A stretch of 64,000 nucleotides of DNA from Natronosalvus halobius (GTDB taxonomy: Archaea > Halobacteriota > Halobacteria > Halobacteriales > Natrialbaceae): the NCBI RefSeq assembly GCF_024138145.1, contig NZ_CP099997.1:1922001-1986000 (forward strand), read 5' to 3'. The notes beneath the pieces were generated by a model, which saw only the letters and a list, made by a program, of their open reading frames with translations, did no database searches and was not told the DNA's origin. Within the stretch, counting starts at the first letter, position 1. Every line of letters begins with the position of its first letter. Positions 42,437 through 51,596 of this stretch are shown here, piece by piece. The position numbers and the translations under genes are program-made.

Positions 42437-42540
42437 AGTCCCGTGGTGTAGTGGCCAATCATAATGGCCTTTGGACGCAATCGGAACCCACCTATTGCGG
42501 GAGACAGCCATTGACGGCGGTTCGAATCCGCCCGGGACTA
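42437..42540 (+). tRNA. tRNA-Gln (UUG) with intron
   Basis: The acceptor arm AGTCCCG at 42437-42443 pairs with CGGGACT before the discriminator A at 42540. The anticodon stem ATGGC pairs with GCCAT, and the loop CTTTGGA has anticodon TTG at 42471-42473. The T arm is GGCGGTTCGAATCCGCC. A 31-base intron interrupts the loop after position 37. The 3' CCA is not encoded. An intron in this tRNA is known in haloarchaea (family knowledge). Confidence 0.93.
42475..42505 (+). other. tRNA-Gln intron
   Basis: 31 bases between loop positions 37 and 38, the canonical site. CGCAAT near its start pairs with ATTGCG near its end, giving the helix expected of a bulge-helix-bulge substrate for the archaeal tRNA splicing endonuclease. 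Confidence 0.85.
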
Positions 42541-42547
42541 TGGCATA

Positions 42548-42553
42548 TTTTTT
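42548..42553 (+). terminator. T-run after tRNA-Gln
   Basis: Six T residues seven bases beyond the mature 3' end, the usual archaeal tRNA termination signal. Confidence 0.6.
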
Positions 42554-42631
42554 ACATTAATTCCTCGGGCCAGGGCACCACGCTCGAGAACGAACCGTAA
42601 CGACTGTAGCCTCGTCCACACCACGTCCGGT

Positions 42632-42934
42632 ATGGCGAGATGGCTTCAGAGCGGGCGGCGACGCGATATCTGTTACCTCCTCGCAGCGATGGAGGCGGCG
42701 CGCGGCCAGCAACTCAAGTCGGCCCTCGAGTCCCACTACGACGAGCGCCTCGAGCCGAAGGCGTTCTACGGATCGCTGTCGGCACTCGTCGACGCGGGGT
42801 TCGTCGAGAAGGACGTCGAGGGACTCCACGACGTCTATCGCCTGACCGACGCCGGCGAGGCTCGCGTGCGCGAACACGGGTCGTGGGTGCGGGCGTGTCT
42901 CGAGGGCGAAAACGGGAACGACGGTCCCGAATAA
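42632..42934 (+). CDS. PadR-family transcriptional regulator
   Basis: 100 residues. After MARWLQSGRRRDICYLLAAM the winged helix runs through SALESHYDERLEPKAFYGSL, SALVDAGFVEKDVEGLHDVY and RLTDAGEARVREHGSWV. The PadR-like arrangement of helix, helix and wing with a short C-terminal helix is clear, but effector and targets are unknown. The gene lies just past the tRNA-Gln terminator and is convergent with the acyl-CoA dehydrogenase gene, whose stop is six bases beyond its own. Confidence 0.85.
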   Translation: MARWLQSGRRRDICYLLAAMEAARGQQLKSALESHYDERLEPKAFYGSLSALVDAGFVEKDVEGLHDVYRLTDAGEARVREHGSWVRACLEGENGNDGPE

Positions 42935-42940
42935 CGCAAC

Positions 42941-44083
42941 TTACTCGAGGAGTCGGTCCCCAATCGTATTTCGCAGAATCTCGCTCGTGCCCTCGTAGAT
43001 CTCGTTGAGTTTGGCGTCCCGGTAGAAGCGCTCGGCGGGGAAGTCCTTGGTGTAGCCGTAGCCACCGTGGATCTGGATGCCCTCGTTGGCGACCTCACGG
43101 GAGACCTCGCTGGCGTAGAGTTTCGCCTGAGCGGCCTCGGTGATGTAGTCCTCGCCGCGGATCTTGTTGTCGGCGGCCCTGTGCATCAGCAGTTTCGCGG
43201 CCTGGATCTTCGTGTCCATGTCCGCGAGTTTGTGCTTGATGGCCTGGAACTCGCCGATGGGCTGGCCGAACTGCTCGCGCTCGCCGGCGTACGACCGGGC
43301 TTCGTCGAAGGCGGCACGGGCGATGCCGACGCCACGGGCCGCGATGGTGATGCGGCCGCCGTTGAGCGTCTTGAGTGCCTGGACGAAGCCGTCGCCCTCC
43401 TCGCCGAGTCGACGGTCGGCAGGGATCCGGAGGTCGTCGAAGCGGAGTTCGGCGGTAGGACAGCCCTTGTCGCCGAGCTTCTCCTCCGTGCCCTCGACGT
43501 AGAAGCCGTCGTCCTCCTCGGGGCGTACAACGAACGAGGAGATGCCGCGGTTGCCGGCGTCGGGATCGGTCTTCGCGAAGAGGGTGACGGTGTCGGCGAC
43601 GGATCCGTTCGAGATCCAGAGCTTCCCGCCGTTGACGACGTATTCGTCTCCATCACGTTCGGCCGTCGTCGTCATCGAGGGCACGTCGCTGCCGGCTCCG
43701 GCTTCGGAGAGGGCGAACGCGCCGACGTCTTTCCCCTCGGCGAGCGGCGTCAGGTACGCCTCCTTCTGAGATTCGTCACCGAACTCGTAGAGCATGTTCC
43801 CCGCCAGCGAGATGTGCGCGGCGACGACGGTTCCCAGTCCACCCGAGCCCCGGGAAATCTCCTCGATCCCGATCGCGTAGGAGTGGTAGTCGAGACCCGC
43901 GCCACCGTACTCCTCGGGAAACGGCATCCCCATCAGGCCCAGGTCGGCCATCTGGTCGACGAGATCTCGCGGAAACTCGTCTTCGTGGTCGATCTCGCTC
44001 GCGACGGGCACGATCTCCTCGTCGACGAACTCCGCGACCATGTCCCGAATCTGTGCCTGCTCCGGCGAGAGGCTGAAGTCCAT
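42941..44083 (-). CDS. Acyl-CoA dehydrogenase (short/medium-chain type)
   Basis: 380-residue FAD enzyme of beta-oxidation that introduces the trans-2 double bond and passes electrons to ETF. The start at 44083 gives MDFSLSPEQAQIRDMVAEF; the frame continues 78 codons upstream with non-family sequence. Signatures are FALSEAGAGSDVPSM, GGKLWISNGSVADT, and the late block IQIHGGYGYTKDFPAERFYR. The catalytic glutamate is in IYEGTSEILRN. Unlike the dehydrogenase at 5064-6239 it lacks glutaryl-type motifs. CAATAAAGC about 30 bp before the start could be its TATA box. Confidence 0.93.
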   Translation of the reverse strand: MDFSLSPEQAQIRDMVAEFVDEEIVPVASEIDHEDEFPRDLVDQMADLGLMGMPFPEEYGGAGLDYHSYAIGIEEISRGSGGLGTVVAAHISLAGNMLYEFGDESQKEAYLTPLAEGKDVGAFALSEAGAGSDVPSMTTTAERDGDEYVVNGGKLWISNGSVADTVTLFAKTDPDAGNRGISSFVVRPEEDDGFYVEGTEEKLGDKGCPTAELRFDDLRIPADRRLGEEGDGFVQALKTLNGGRITIAARGVGIARAAFDEARSYAGEREQFGQPIGEFQAIKHKLADMDTKIQAAKLLMHRAADNKIRGEDYITEAAQAKLYASEVSREVANEGIQIHGGYGYTKDFPAERFYRDAKLNEIYEGTSEILRNTIGDRLLE

Positions 44084-44276
44084 GACCGATCCATCGAGCG
44101 GCCCCCGCTTTATTGTTGTTGTACGCTCGTCCCGTTGAATTGCGTGTATTCGACCGCCCTTCGAGACCCGGTGGGTCGGCCCCATCCAGGATGAACCGAC
44201 TGGTCCGGTTCGCATATATTCAGGATCGTCCGCGACCGGGGTGTTTTTCCGGAACGACGACCAATAAGGGGCCAAG

Positions 44277-45323
44277 ATGACTACGGGCCACTCCCCTCCA
44301 GCCGCCGAATCCGACATCGAGTGGTGTTACGACGCCGTCCACGGCGTTTCGCGCACCTTCTCGATTACCATCGACCGACTCGAGGAGCCGATGGCGCGTC
44401 ACATCTGCCTGGGGTACCTCCTGTGTCGAATCGCGGATACGATCGAGGACGCCGGTCACATTCCGCCGGCCGAGCAGACCGCCCTGCTCGAGGAGTTCGA
44501 TCGGGTACTCGATCCGGACGCCGAAACGACGGCGGAAGACTTCCGCGAGGCTGTCAAACCCTGGATCCCGGAGGAGCGATCTAGCGACTGGGACGTCGTC
44601 GCGCACACCCCGCGAGTCGTCAGGTCCTTCGAATCGCTCGAGGACGAACCTCGAGAGATCATGCGCGAACCCGTCAGGGAACTCGTCGACGGGATGGCGA
44701 TGTTTACCAGCCGGTACGCCGACGAGGGCGGCCTCCGCCTCCAGACGCTCGAGGAACTCGAGGAGTACTGCTGGTACGCCGCCGGGACCGTCGGAACGCT
44801 CATTACGGGGCTCGTCGCCCGCGGCACCTCGCCCGAGCGCGCCCAGGTACTCCGTGACAACGCTCGGTCGTTCGCCCTGCTCTTGCAGTTGGTCAACATC
44901 GCGAAGGACGTCGAGACTGACTACCACGAGGAGAACAACGTCTACCTGCCGGCCGAGTGGCTCGCAGAAGAGAACGTCGCCGTCGAAGGCGTCACTGACG
45001 AAGCCCACCACAGCGGCGTCACGAACGTCATCCGCCGGGTGACCGGACGAGCGGAGGGATACCTCGACGGCGCTCAACGGTACCTCGAGGTGTTGCCCGA
45101 ACGCCACGGCAACACGCTGTCGGCCTGGGCGATTCCGTACCTCCTGGCCGTGGGCACCCTCCGGGAACTCCGCGAACGACCCGAGGACGTCATCCAGGAG
45201 GGGAACGTCAAGATTTCGCGCGCGGAGGTCTTCGCCGTGATGCAACAGTTCGAACAGGACCTCTCGAGGTCGGCACTCGAGGAGTTGCGAAGCGAGATGT
45301 CCGAGAAGCCGCTTCATCAGTAG
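44277..45323 (+). CDS. Squalene/phytoene synthase family protein, probably squalene synthase
   Basis: A 348-residue enzyme of head-to-head prenyl condensation. Aspartate-rich motifs are RIADTIEDAG (first) and NIAKDVETDYHE (second). The AYCWYAAGTVG-like motif (EEYCWYAAGTVGTLI) is more like squalene synthase than phytoene synthase, as is GVSRTFSITIDRLEEP at the N-terminus. Squalene and dehydrosqualene are abundant haloarchaeal membrane lipids, and phytoene leads to bacterioruberin. The gene is divergent from the acyl-CoA dehydrogenase. Squalene synthase is the preferred call; phytoene is not ruled out. Confidence 0.85.
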   Translation: MTTGHSPPAAESDIEWCYDAVHGVSRTFSITIDRLEEPMARHICLGYLLCRIADTIEDAGHIPPAEQTALLEEFDRVLDPDAETTAEDFREAVKPWIPEERSSDWDVVAHTPRVVRSFESLEDEPREIMREPVRELVDGMAMFTSRYADEGGLRLQTLEELEEYCWYAAGTVGTLITGLVARGTSPERAQVLRDNARSFALLLQLVNIAKDVETDYHEENNVYLPAEWLAEENVAVEGVTDEAHHSGVTNVIRRVTGRAEGYLDGAQRYLEVLPERHGNTLSAWAIPYLLAVGTLRELRERPEDVIQEGNVKISRAEVFAVMQQFEQDLSRSALEELRSEMSEKPLHQ

Positions 45324-45376
45324 TGAGTTCGTGTCTGCCGGTAGTGAGTTCGTGTCCGCGAGTAGTGGGTCCGCGA
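45320..45376. repeat. Tandem 21-bp units overlapping the end of the squalene synthase gene
   Basis: GTAGTGAGTTCGTGTCYGCCG-type units begin at 45320 and 45341 (21 bp each), with a shortened third copy from 45362 to 45376. The first unit includes the TAG stop codon of the upstream gene at 45321-45323. Confidence 0.75.
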
Positions 45377-45569
45377 GGGCTCGAGAGAGGTGGAATATTC
45401 GACGGCACGCAACTTACTACAGAAAATATATCGTATTACTATCCAGAGTATAGTATCGGGTCGGCACGTGCGCCTCGAGCATCCAAAATTCGTCGGCGAT
45501 TGCCGCTCTTCGGGTTGCGCAGCCTCGAAATCCGCGGGATGTCCAGGACGGGAAAATTTAGCGCAGACG

Positions 45570-46022
45570 TTACTCGAGTGCGAAGACGTCCGCCTCGAGC
45601 AGTCTGTCGGGGGTTACGGTGATCGCCACGTGGGCCTCCGTGACGCCCCAGCCGGGTTCGAGCTGGTCCTCGATTGAATCGCTCGAGAGTTGAATCGACT
45701 CGTCGTCAAGTCGTACACGAATGCCGTAGGGACGGGCGGTCTCGTGCCACGGGCCCCGAACGGCCTGGCGGTCGCGGCCGCTCTCGTGGCCGGCGGGGTC
45801 GAGCCAGCGAGTGGTCTCGCGGGCGGTTTCGAGGTCAGTGCCGACGGCAATCTCGACCGTGGCGCGCTCGCTCGAGTCGTTGACGACGTAAAGCGACGCG
45901 ATCCGGAAGGTGCCGGGATCGGAACGCTGGCCCCAGGCGACGGCGGCGGTCAGGGTCGTGCCGAGACCGCCGAGCCCGAGACCGAGGACTGTTCGGCGGG
46001 AGTACGTTGGAGTGGAGGGCAT
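45570..46022 (-). CDS. Tat-exported protein of unknown function
   Basis: 150 residues. The N-terminus TYSRRTVLGLGLGGLGTTL is a twin-arginine signal peptide without a lipobox cysteine, so the mature protein is either released or held by the uncleaved helix. The rest reads as a single beta-rich domain (FRIASLYVVNDSSERATVEI, then WHETARPYGIRVRLDDESIQ and VTEAHVAITVTPD). No metal ligands are clear. GGTATATGAG at about 46050-46059 is a likely TATA element 30 bp before the start. Many haloarchaeal Tat proteins of this size are uncharacterised. Confidence 0.75.
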   Translation of the reverse strand: MPSTPTYSRRTVLGLGLGGLGTTLTAAVAWGQRSDPGTFRIASLYVVNDSSERATVEIAVGTDLETARETTRWLDPAGHESGRDRQAVRGPWHETARPYGIRVRLDDESIQLSSDSIEDQLEPGWGVTEAHVAITVTPDRLLEADVFALE

Positions 46023-46087
46023 CGGCTACCGAACACTTCAACGGCGCTACTCATATACCTGTTGACTCGCCAAGAGGTATGCGAGTG

Positions 46088-46942
46088 CTAGTCGTACTCG
46101 TAGAAGCCCCGTCCGGTCTTTTTGCCGAGGTCGCCTGCCTCGACCTTGCGCTTGAGGAGGTAGGCAGGCTTGTACCGGTCCCCGAGTTCCTCGTACATGG
46201 TCTCGGAGGCGTGCAGGCAGACGTCGAGGCCGATGTGGTCGGCCAGTTTCAGCGGCCCCATCGGGACGTTCGTTCCGAGTTCCATCCCTGCGTCGATGTC
46301 GTCCTTGCTCGCGACGCCCTCGTCGTAGGCTCTGATCCCCTCGTTGAGCCAGGGCATCAGGATGCGATTCGTGACGAAACCGGGCTTGTCGTCCGATTCC
46401 CAGGTCGTCTTCCCGAGGTCCTCGGCGACCTCGTGAGCCAGGTCGGTGACCGCATCAGTGGTCTTCTCCCCGACGACGATTTCGACGCCCTCCATGATCG
46501 GGACGGGATTCATGAAGTGCAGGCCGACGACGCGCTCGGGGTGCTCGAGCGGCGCCGCGATCGAGGTGATCGAGAGCGTGCTCGTGTTGGTCGCGAGCAC
46601 GACGTCCGCGTCGCAGTGGGCCTCGAGGTCCTGGAAGATGTCGCGCTTAATATCCATATTTTCGACGGCGGCCTCGACGACCAGGTCGCAGTCGGCGAGG
46701 GCCGCGATGTCGGTCGTCCCGGCGATTCGCTCCCGAATCGTGTCGGGGTCGTCGGGCAGGGCGTCCTTCCCGTCGAGGCGTTCGAGGCTGTCGGAAATCG
46801 CGTCGAATCCGCCCTCGACGTACTCGGATTCGATGTCGCGCATGATTACGTCGTAGCCGGTCGTGGCGGCGACCTGGGCGATACCGCTCCCCATCGTCCC
46901 CGCGCCGACGACGCCGATTCGCTCGATGTCCTGGCGTACCAT
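46088..46942 (-). CDS. 3-hydroxyacyl-CoA dehydrogenase
   Basis: A 284-residue NAD-dependent enzyme of beta-oxidation converting L-3-hydroxyacyl-CoA to 3-ketoacyl-CoA. The Rossmann motif is IGVVGAGTMGSGIAQVAAT. The catalytic region has SITSIAAPLEHPERVVGLHF and MNPVPIMEGVEIV, followed by GFVTNRILMPWLNEGIRAYD in the C-terminal dimerisation domain. The start at 46942 is the family start; the frame runs much further upstream as non-coding. Likely partner of the acyl-CoA dehydrogenases in the window. A 3-hydroxybutyryl-CoA specificity is possible. Confidence 0.94.
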   Translation of the reverse strand: MVRQDIERIGVVGAGTMGSGIAQVAATTGYDVIMRDIESEYVEGGFDAISDSLERLDGKDALPDDPDTIRERIAGTTDIAALADCDLVVEAAVENMDIKRDIFQDLEAHCDADVVLATNTSTLSITSIAAPLEHPERVVGLHFMNPVPIMEGVEIVVGEKTTDAVTDLAHEVAEDLGKTTWESDDKPGFVTNRILMPWLNEGIRAYDEGVASKDDIDAGMELGTNVPMGPLKLADHIGLDVCLHASETMYEELGDRYKPAYLLKRKVEAGDLGKKTGRGFYEYD

Positions 46943-47143
46943 GGCGGGCAATACTTGCGATTCGCTGGTAAGTGTAGCGATACGTCGGAACGAGCCGCCG
47001 GTCGAGTCCCCGTCCCCCTGCTGGATTCGGTGCGAAAAGGGGACGGCGACCGCGGCGTCAGACGTCGCGACTGCTGGCGATTTTCTCGAGGGGGAAGGTT
47101 CAAGTTCCGGGCGTGTGAGGTACTGATAGTTCCGGTGAATCGC

Positions 47144-47701
47144 GTGAGCAAGGAAAACGTGGCCGAAACGAGAGACGACTCCGCAGAGGTCCTCGAGCCA
47201 GGCCATCGCGAGGCTCTCCAGGACGCGGGTATCAAACCGGCAGTCGTCTCCAGAGAGCGGTGCTCCTATCGGATGCTGCTCGACGCCGGCCTCGACGAAG
47301 ACGCCGCCGACGCGCTCCGCCGACAGTTCTCCCTGCCGTGGTCGTTCGAGACCGACGGCGACCTGGACCGGCGCTCGAGCGAGGTCCGCGGCCTGGGAGA
47401 GGCCGAACGCGCCTGGGTCGCCGCGAGCGCCGACGAGGGCTGGCAGGCGTTCGAACCCATCCCCTCGAGCGGGGCCGAAGCGGGAGCCGAGGACGCACCC
47501 GACCGTCCCTGGCCCCGGCCCACGCCGGTAACGGCAGTCACCGGTGTCAGTCCTGAAAACGCCGCGAGGCTGGCCGAGGCGGGGGTCAACTCCGCGGAAC
47601 GGCTGGCGACGATTCAAGCGACCGAAGTCGCGAAGGTCCTCGAGTTGAGCGTGCTCCACGTTCGGACGTGGCGTCACAACGCTCGCGAGTTAGTCGATTG
47701 A
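47144..47701 (+). CDS. Haloarchaeal protein with C-terminal helix-hairpin-helix domain
   Basis: 185 residues from a GTG at 47144 (VSKENVAETRDDSAEVLEPG). A GTG three codons earlier at 47135 is also possible. A first helical repeat is seen in ALQDAGIKPAVVSRERCSYR and MLLDAGLDEDAADALRR. A loop region follows, and then PVTAVTGVSPENAARLAEAG with VNSAERLATIQATEVAKVLE, the pattern of two helix-hairpin-helix motifs. These usually bind DNA without sequence specificity. Its partner and role are unknown. Divergent from the 3-hydroxyacyl-CoA dehydrogenase gene with 200 bp between. Confidence 0.75.
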   Translation: MSKENVAETRDDSAEVLEPGHREALQDAGIKPAVVSRERCSYRMLLDAGLDEDAADALRRQFSLPWSFETDGDLDRRSSEVRGLGEAERAWVAASADEGWQAFEPIPSSGAEAGAEDAPDRPWPRPTPVTAVTGVSPENAARLAEAGVNSAERLATIQATEVAKVLELSVLHVRTWRHNARELVD

Positions 47702-47895
47702 GCGAATCATCCGGGCCACTTGAGCCATCCGACCCGCCTACCTCGAGGCTAGCGAGCACATCCCAAATACGTATCACCCATTGGATAGATACTCGAGCGT
47801 GACGTTTGGAGCAGGACGACGACCAGCGGATGCGGGCCGGGGAGCACCGAATTTACTACTCGAGAAAGTATTTTTCAGCTGAGAGGACCGCCAAC

Positions 47896-47903
47896 GATAT
47901 ATG
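47896..47903 (+). promoter_or_regulatory. TATA box of the aldolase-FBPase operon
   Basis: GATATATG, centred 28 bp before the ATG at 47928. It overlaps the upstream in-frame ATG at 47901 and so argues that translation begins at 47928. Confidence 0.6.
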
Positions 47904-47927
47904 GGTCGATGGTGGAGTTGCAGGCAG

Positions 47928-48716
47928 ATGCGACCCATCGACGACTCACCGATCGTTCGCGACGGAAACGCCTGCATTCTCGCGATGGACCACGGCCTCG
48001 AGCACGGGCCGGTCGACTTCGAGGCGGTGCCCGAGAAGCTCGACCCCGCAACCGTGTTCGAGACGGCGACCCACGACGCGGTGACGTGCATCGCCGTCCA
48101 GAAGGGGATCGCCGAGGGCTACTACCCGAGCTACGAGGACGACGTCAACCTCCTGGTCAAACTCAACGGCACGTCGAACCTCTGGATGGGCGAACCGGAC
48201 TCCTCGCTCAACTGTTCGGTGGAGTACGCCGCCGAAATCGGAGCCGACGCGGTCGGGTTCACCCTCTACGGCGGGTCGAACAACGAGGTCGAGATGGCCG
48301 AGGAGTTCCGCGAGATCCACGAGGCCGCCCGCGAGTACGACCTCCCCGTCGTCATGTGGTCGTACCCGCGCGGCCAGGGGCTGAAAAACGACACGAAACC
48401 GGGTACGATCTCCTACGCGACCCGACTGGCCCTCGAACTGGGCGCTGACATCGCGAAGGTCAAGTACCCCGGCAGTGCCGACGCCATGGAACACGCCGTC
48501 CGGTGTGCCGGCGACATGAAGGTCGTCATGAGCGGCGGCTCGAAGACCGACGACCTCGACTTCCTCTCGACGGTCGAGGCCGTGATCGCCGCCGGCGGCA
48601 ACGGCCTCGCCGTGGGCCGAAACGTCTGGCAGCGCGAGAACCCCGAACGGCTGCTCGACGCCCTCGAGAAGGTCATCTACGAGGAAGAGACGGCCGACGC
48701 CGCGCTCGAGGCGTGA
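47928..48716 (+). CDS. Fructose-bisphosphate aldolase, archaeal class I
   Basis: 262 residues. Cleaves or forms fructose-1,6-bisphosphate through a lysine Schiff base. Motifs shared with the archaeal class I enzyme are ILAMDHGLEHGPVDF, LVKLNGTSNLWMGEP, NCSVEYAAEIGADAVGF, VVMWSYPRGQGL, ADIAKVKYPGSAD with the Schiff-base lysine, and GLAVGRNVWQRENPERL. An ADTH synthase (aromatic pathway) is related, but the sequence is closer to aldolase, and the neighbouring fructose-bisphosphatase gene two bases on supports that. The pair serves gluconeogenesis from three-carbon units. Confidence 0.92.
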   Translation: MRPIDDSPIVRDGNACILAMDHGLEHGPVDFEAVPEKLDPATVFETATHDAVTCIAVQKGIAEGYYPSYEDDVNLLVKLNGTSNLWMGEPDSSLNCSVEYAAEIGADAVGFTLYGGSNNEVEMAEEFREIHEAAREYDLPVVMWSYPRGQGLKNDTKPGTISYATRLALELGADIAKVKYPGSADAMEHAVRCAGDMKVVMSGGSKTDDLDFLSTVEAVIAAGGNGLAVGRNVWQRENPERLLDALEKVIYEEETADAALEA

Positions 48717-48718
48717 CG

Positions 48719-49606
48719 ATGTCGACGGCGCTCAACGGCGCGGTCGAGCCGGTCGATTCGATCATTCGGACAGTCGCTCGATCGGCAACAGAGATTCGTC
48801 AGGGACTCATCGGCCGCCGGAGCAGCGCCGCCGAGGAGAACCCCAGCGGCGAAACCCAGCTCGAGGCCGACGTCTGGGCCGACGACCTCCTCTACGATCG
48901 CCTCTCGCGACTCGAGGGGGTCGCCCAGTACGCGAGCGAGGAGCGCGAGGAAATTCTCGACTGCGGCGACGACATCGGCGTGGACGACGGCGTCGCCGTC
49001 GCCCTCGACCCGCTCGACGGCTCCTCGAACCTGAAGTCGAACAACACGATGGGAACCATCGTCGGGATCTACGACGAGCCACTCCCGGCGCCAGGCGAGG
49101 CCCTCGTGGGCGCGTGTTACGTCCTCTACGGGCCGATCATCACGATGGTCGTCGCCACCGAGGACGGCGTTTCTGAGTACGAACTCGGCGGCGGCGAGGC
49201 GACGGTCGTCCAGGACGACGTGACCCTCCCCGACGACCCGGTCGTCTACGGCGTCGGCGGGCGCGTTCCCGACTGGCCGCCGGCGATCGAGACCTACGTG
49301 AGCCGCCTCGAGAGCGAACTCAAACTCCGGTATGGCGGCGCGATGATCGGCGACGTCAACCAGGTGTTGACCTACGGCGGCCTCTTCGCGTACCCGACCC
49401 TCGAGTCGAGTCCCGAGGGGAAACTGCGCGTCCAGTTCGAGGGTAACCCCATCGGCTACATCCTCGAGCAGGCAGGGGGCCGCTCGAGCGACGGGCACGG
49501 CTCCCTGCTCGCCGTCGAACCGACCGAACTCCACCAGCGGACGCCGCTGTACGTCGGAAACGAGGCGTACGTCGATCTGATCGAGGACGTCCTCGCGGAC
49601 ACGTAG
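48719..49606 (+). CDS. fbp: Fructose-1,6-bisphosphatase, class I
   Basis: 295 residues from the ATG at 48719, two bases after the aldolase stop. Dephosphorylates fructose-1,6-bisphosphate to fructose 6-phosphate. The metal-binding motif [18 protein letters not shown] is complete, as is [17 protein letters not shown] upstream and [18 protein letters not shown] near the substrate site. The class I form is the usual one in haloarchaea, unlike the bifunctional aldolase/phosphatase of many other archaea. The frame upstream of 48719 overlaps the aldolase gene and is not used. Confidence 0.95.
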   Translation: MSTALNGAVEPVDSIIRTVARSATEIRQGLIGRRSSAAEENPSGETQLEADVWADDLLYDRLSRLEGVAQYASEEREEILDCGDDIGVDDGVAVALDPLDGSSNLKSNNTMGTIVGIYDEPLPAPGEALVGACYVLYGPIITMVVATEDGVSEYELGGGEATVVQDDVTLPDDPVVYGVGGRVPDWPPAIETYVSRLESELKLRYGGAMIGDVNQVLTYGGLFAYPTLESSPEGKLRVQFEGNPIGYILEQAGGRSSDGHGSLLAVEPTELHQRTPLYVGNEAYVDLIEDVLADT

Positions 49607-49691
49607 CTCGTCAGCGGCGAGTGGATCCCGGCTCCGTCGGCGGTCGGGGAAACCCGACACCCCTTTACTCGCGCCCCGAAAACGGGGTGGT

Positions 49692-51464
49692 ATGTTCCGT
49701 TCACTCCGTGCGGAGGTCGAGGCCGCCCTCGAGGGGGCGCTCTCTACGCTCGACCTCCCGACCGACGACCTCGGCATCGAAGAGCCACCGGAAGACGTCC
49801 CGGCCGTCCTGGCCTCGAGCGTCGCCTTCCGGCTGGCCGGCGAGATGGGGGCGGCCCCGCCACAGGTCGCGGCCCAGCTAGCCGAGGAAATCGACGTCGA
49901 CGATCTCGAGTACGTCGGCCGGATCGACACCCAGGGGCCCTATCTCAACGTCCTGCCGAGCGACGCCTACTTCGCCGACACTCTCGCGGCGGGTACCGAC
50001 GAGGCCTACGGCCACCTGCCCGACCGCGACACCTCGGTCGTCGTCGAGCACACCAGCGCCAACCCCACCGGCCCGGTCCACGTCGGCCGCGCCCGCAATC
50101 CAATCGTCGGCGACGCTGTCGCGAACGTCCTCGACGCCGCGGGCTACGACGTCGAGCGCCACTACTACGTCAACGACGCCGGCCGCCAGATGGCCGTCTT
50201 CACCTGGGCCTACGAGACCTTCGACGAGGACGACCTCGATTCCGAGCCCGACCGCGACCGCATCGAGTACGACCTCGTGCGCTACTACCAGAAAGGTAAC
50301 GCCTACCTCGAGGAGGCCGACGAGGACGCGGTCGAGGCGGCCGAAGCCGAAATCCAGGGCATCCTGCAGGGGCTCGAAGCGGGCGACGAGGAGACCTACG
50401 AGCGCGTCCAGACGGTAGTCGATCAGGTGCTCGGCGGAATGAAGCAGTGTCTGGCCCGTCTCCCCGCGACGTTCGACCAGTTCGTCAAGGAGACCCGGTT
50501 CATGCGCGACGGGAGCACCCAGGACCTCGCCGACCGCCTCCAGGACACCGAGTACGCCGTCCTGGAGGAGGGGGCCTGGCAACTCGACCTCGAGGAGTGG
50601 GGCATCGAGAAGAAGCTCGTCTTCCTGCGTTCGGACGGCACCTCGCTGTACACGACCCGCGACCTCGCCCATCACGAGTGGAAGTTCGACACCTACGACC
50701 GCGCCGTGACCGTACTCGGTGAGGATCACAAACTCCAGGCGAATCAGCTCGAGGCGGCCCTGGAACTGCTCGGCAACGACACGGACGCGCTGGACTCGAT
50801 TCACTTCTCGTGGGTCAACCTTCCCGGCGGTGAGGGGATGTCCACTCGCCGCGGAACGGGGATCATGCTCGACGACCTGCTGGACGAGGCCATCGCCCGC
50901 GCCCGCGAGGAAGTCGAGAGCCGCATGGACGACCGCATCCGCGACGACGACCTCGACGAGGAGGACGTCGAGCGCATCGCCCACCAGGTCGGGATCGGAG
51001 CCGTCCGCTACGACATCGTCTCCAAACAGCCGACGAAGGGGATCACCTTCGAGTGGGACCAGGCACTCGACTTCGAGGCCCAATCGGCCCCCTACGTGCA
51101 GTACGTCCACGCACGCTGTTGCGGGATCCTGGACGAGGCCGGTGTCGGCGTCGGTGGCGAGTTCGAAACTGACGTGGACACCGACCTGCTCACCACGGAC
51201 GCCGAACGCGACCTCCTCGAGACCATCGCTCGCTTCCCGGCTGTCATCGAGGAAGCCGCCGACGACCTCGAGCCCCACCAGGTGGCGACTTTCACCCGCG
51301 AGTTCGCCGAGGCGTTCAACGCCTTCTACCGCGAGTGTCCGGTGCTCGCCGACGACGTCGAACCCGACGTGCGCGAGGCGCGCCTGGCGCTGGTCGCCGC
51401 CTCGAGGCACACGGTGGCCAATGCGCTGTCCGTGCTCGGGGTCGAGGCACCGGAGTCGATGTGA
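49692..51464 (+). CDS. argS: Arginyl-tRNA synthetase
   Basis: A 590-residue class I synthetase. The N-terminal Add-1 domain ([20 protein letters not shown]) is followed by [20 protein letters not shown] with the HIGH-type motif, and further on by [19 protein letters not shown]. The KMSKS-like motif is seen in [20 protein letters not shown]. The helical anticodon-binding domain includes [14 protein letters not shown] and ends [15 protein letters not shown]. The start at 49692 ([10 protein letters not shown]) fits the family. The promoter is probably near CCTTTACT at 49668. Confidence 0.97.
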   Translation: MFRSLRAEVEAALEGALSTLDLPTDDLGIEEPPEDVPAVLASSVAFRLAGEMGAAPPQVAAQLAEEIDVDDLEYVGRIDTQGPYLNVLPSDAYFADTLAAGTDEAYGHLPDRDTSVVVEHTSANPTGPVHVGRARNPIVGDAVANVLDAAGYDVERHYYVNDAGRQMAVFTWAYETFDEDDLDSEPDRDRIEYDLVRYYQKGNAYLEEADEDAVEAAEAEIQGILQGLEAGDEETYERVQTVVDQVLGGMKQCLARLPATFDQFVKETRFMRDGSTQDLADRLQDTEYAVLEEGAWQLDLEEWGIEKKLVFLRSDGTSLYTTRDLAHHEWKFDTYDRAVTVLGEDHKLQANQLEAALELLGNDTDALDSIHFSWVNLPGGEGMSTRRGTGIMLDDLLDEAIARAREEVESRMDDRIRDDDLDEEDVERIAHQVGIGAVRYDIVSKQPTKGITFEWDQALDFEAQSAPYVQYVHARCCGILDEAGVGVGGEFETDVDTDLLTTDAERDLLETIARFPAVIEEAADDLEPHQVATFTREFAEAFNAFYRECPVLADDVEPDVREARLALVAASRHTVANALSVLGVEAPESM

Positions 51465-51596
51465 GTTGGACGCGTACTCCTCAATTAGAGACAGCGTGAT
51501 TCCGGTCGTTCGGGCGGGTGATCCCGGACGCCCGGACTGAGTGAATGCATAGCACACGACGGCGACGTTGAAGTACGTAGTCCGTGAGTGAAGCGT

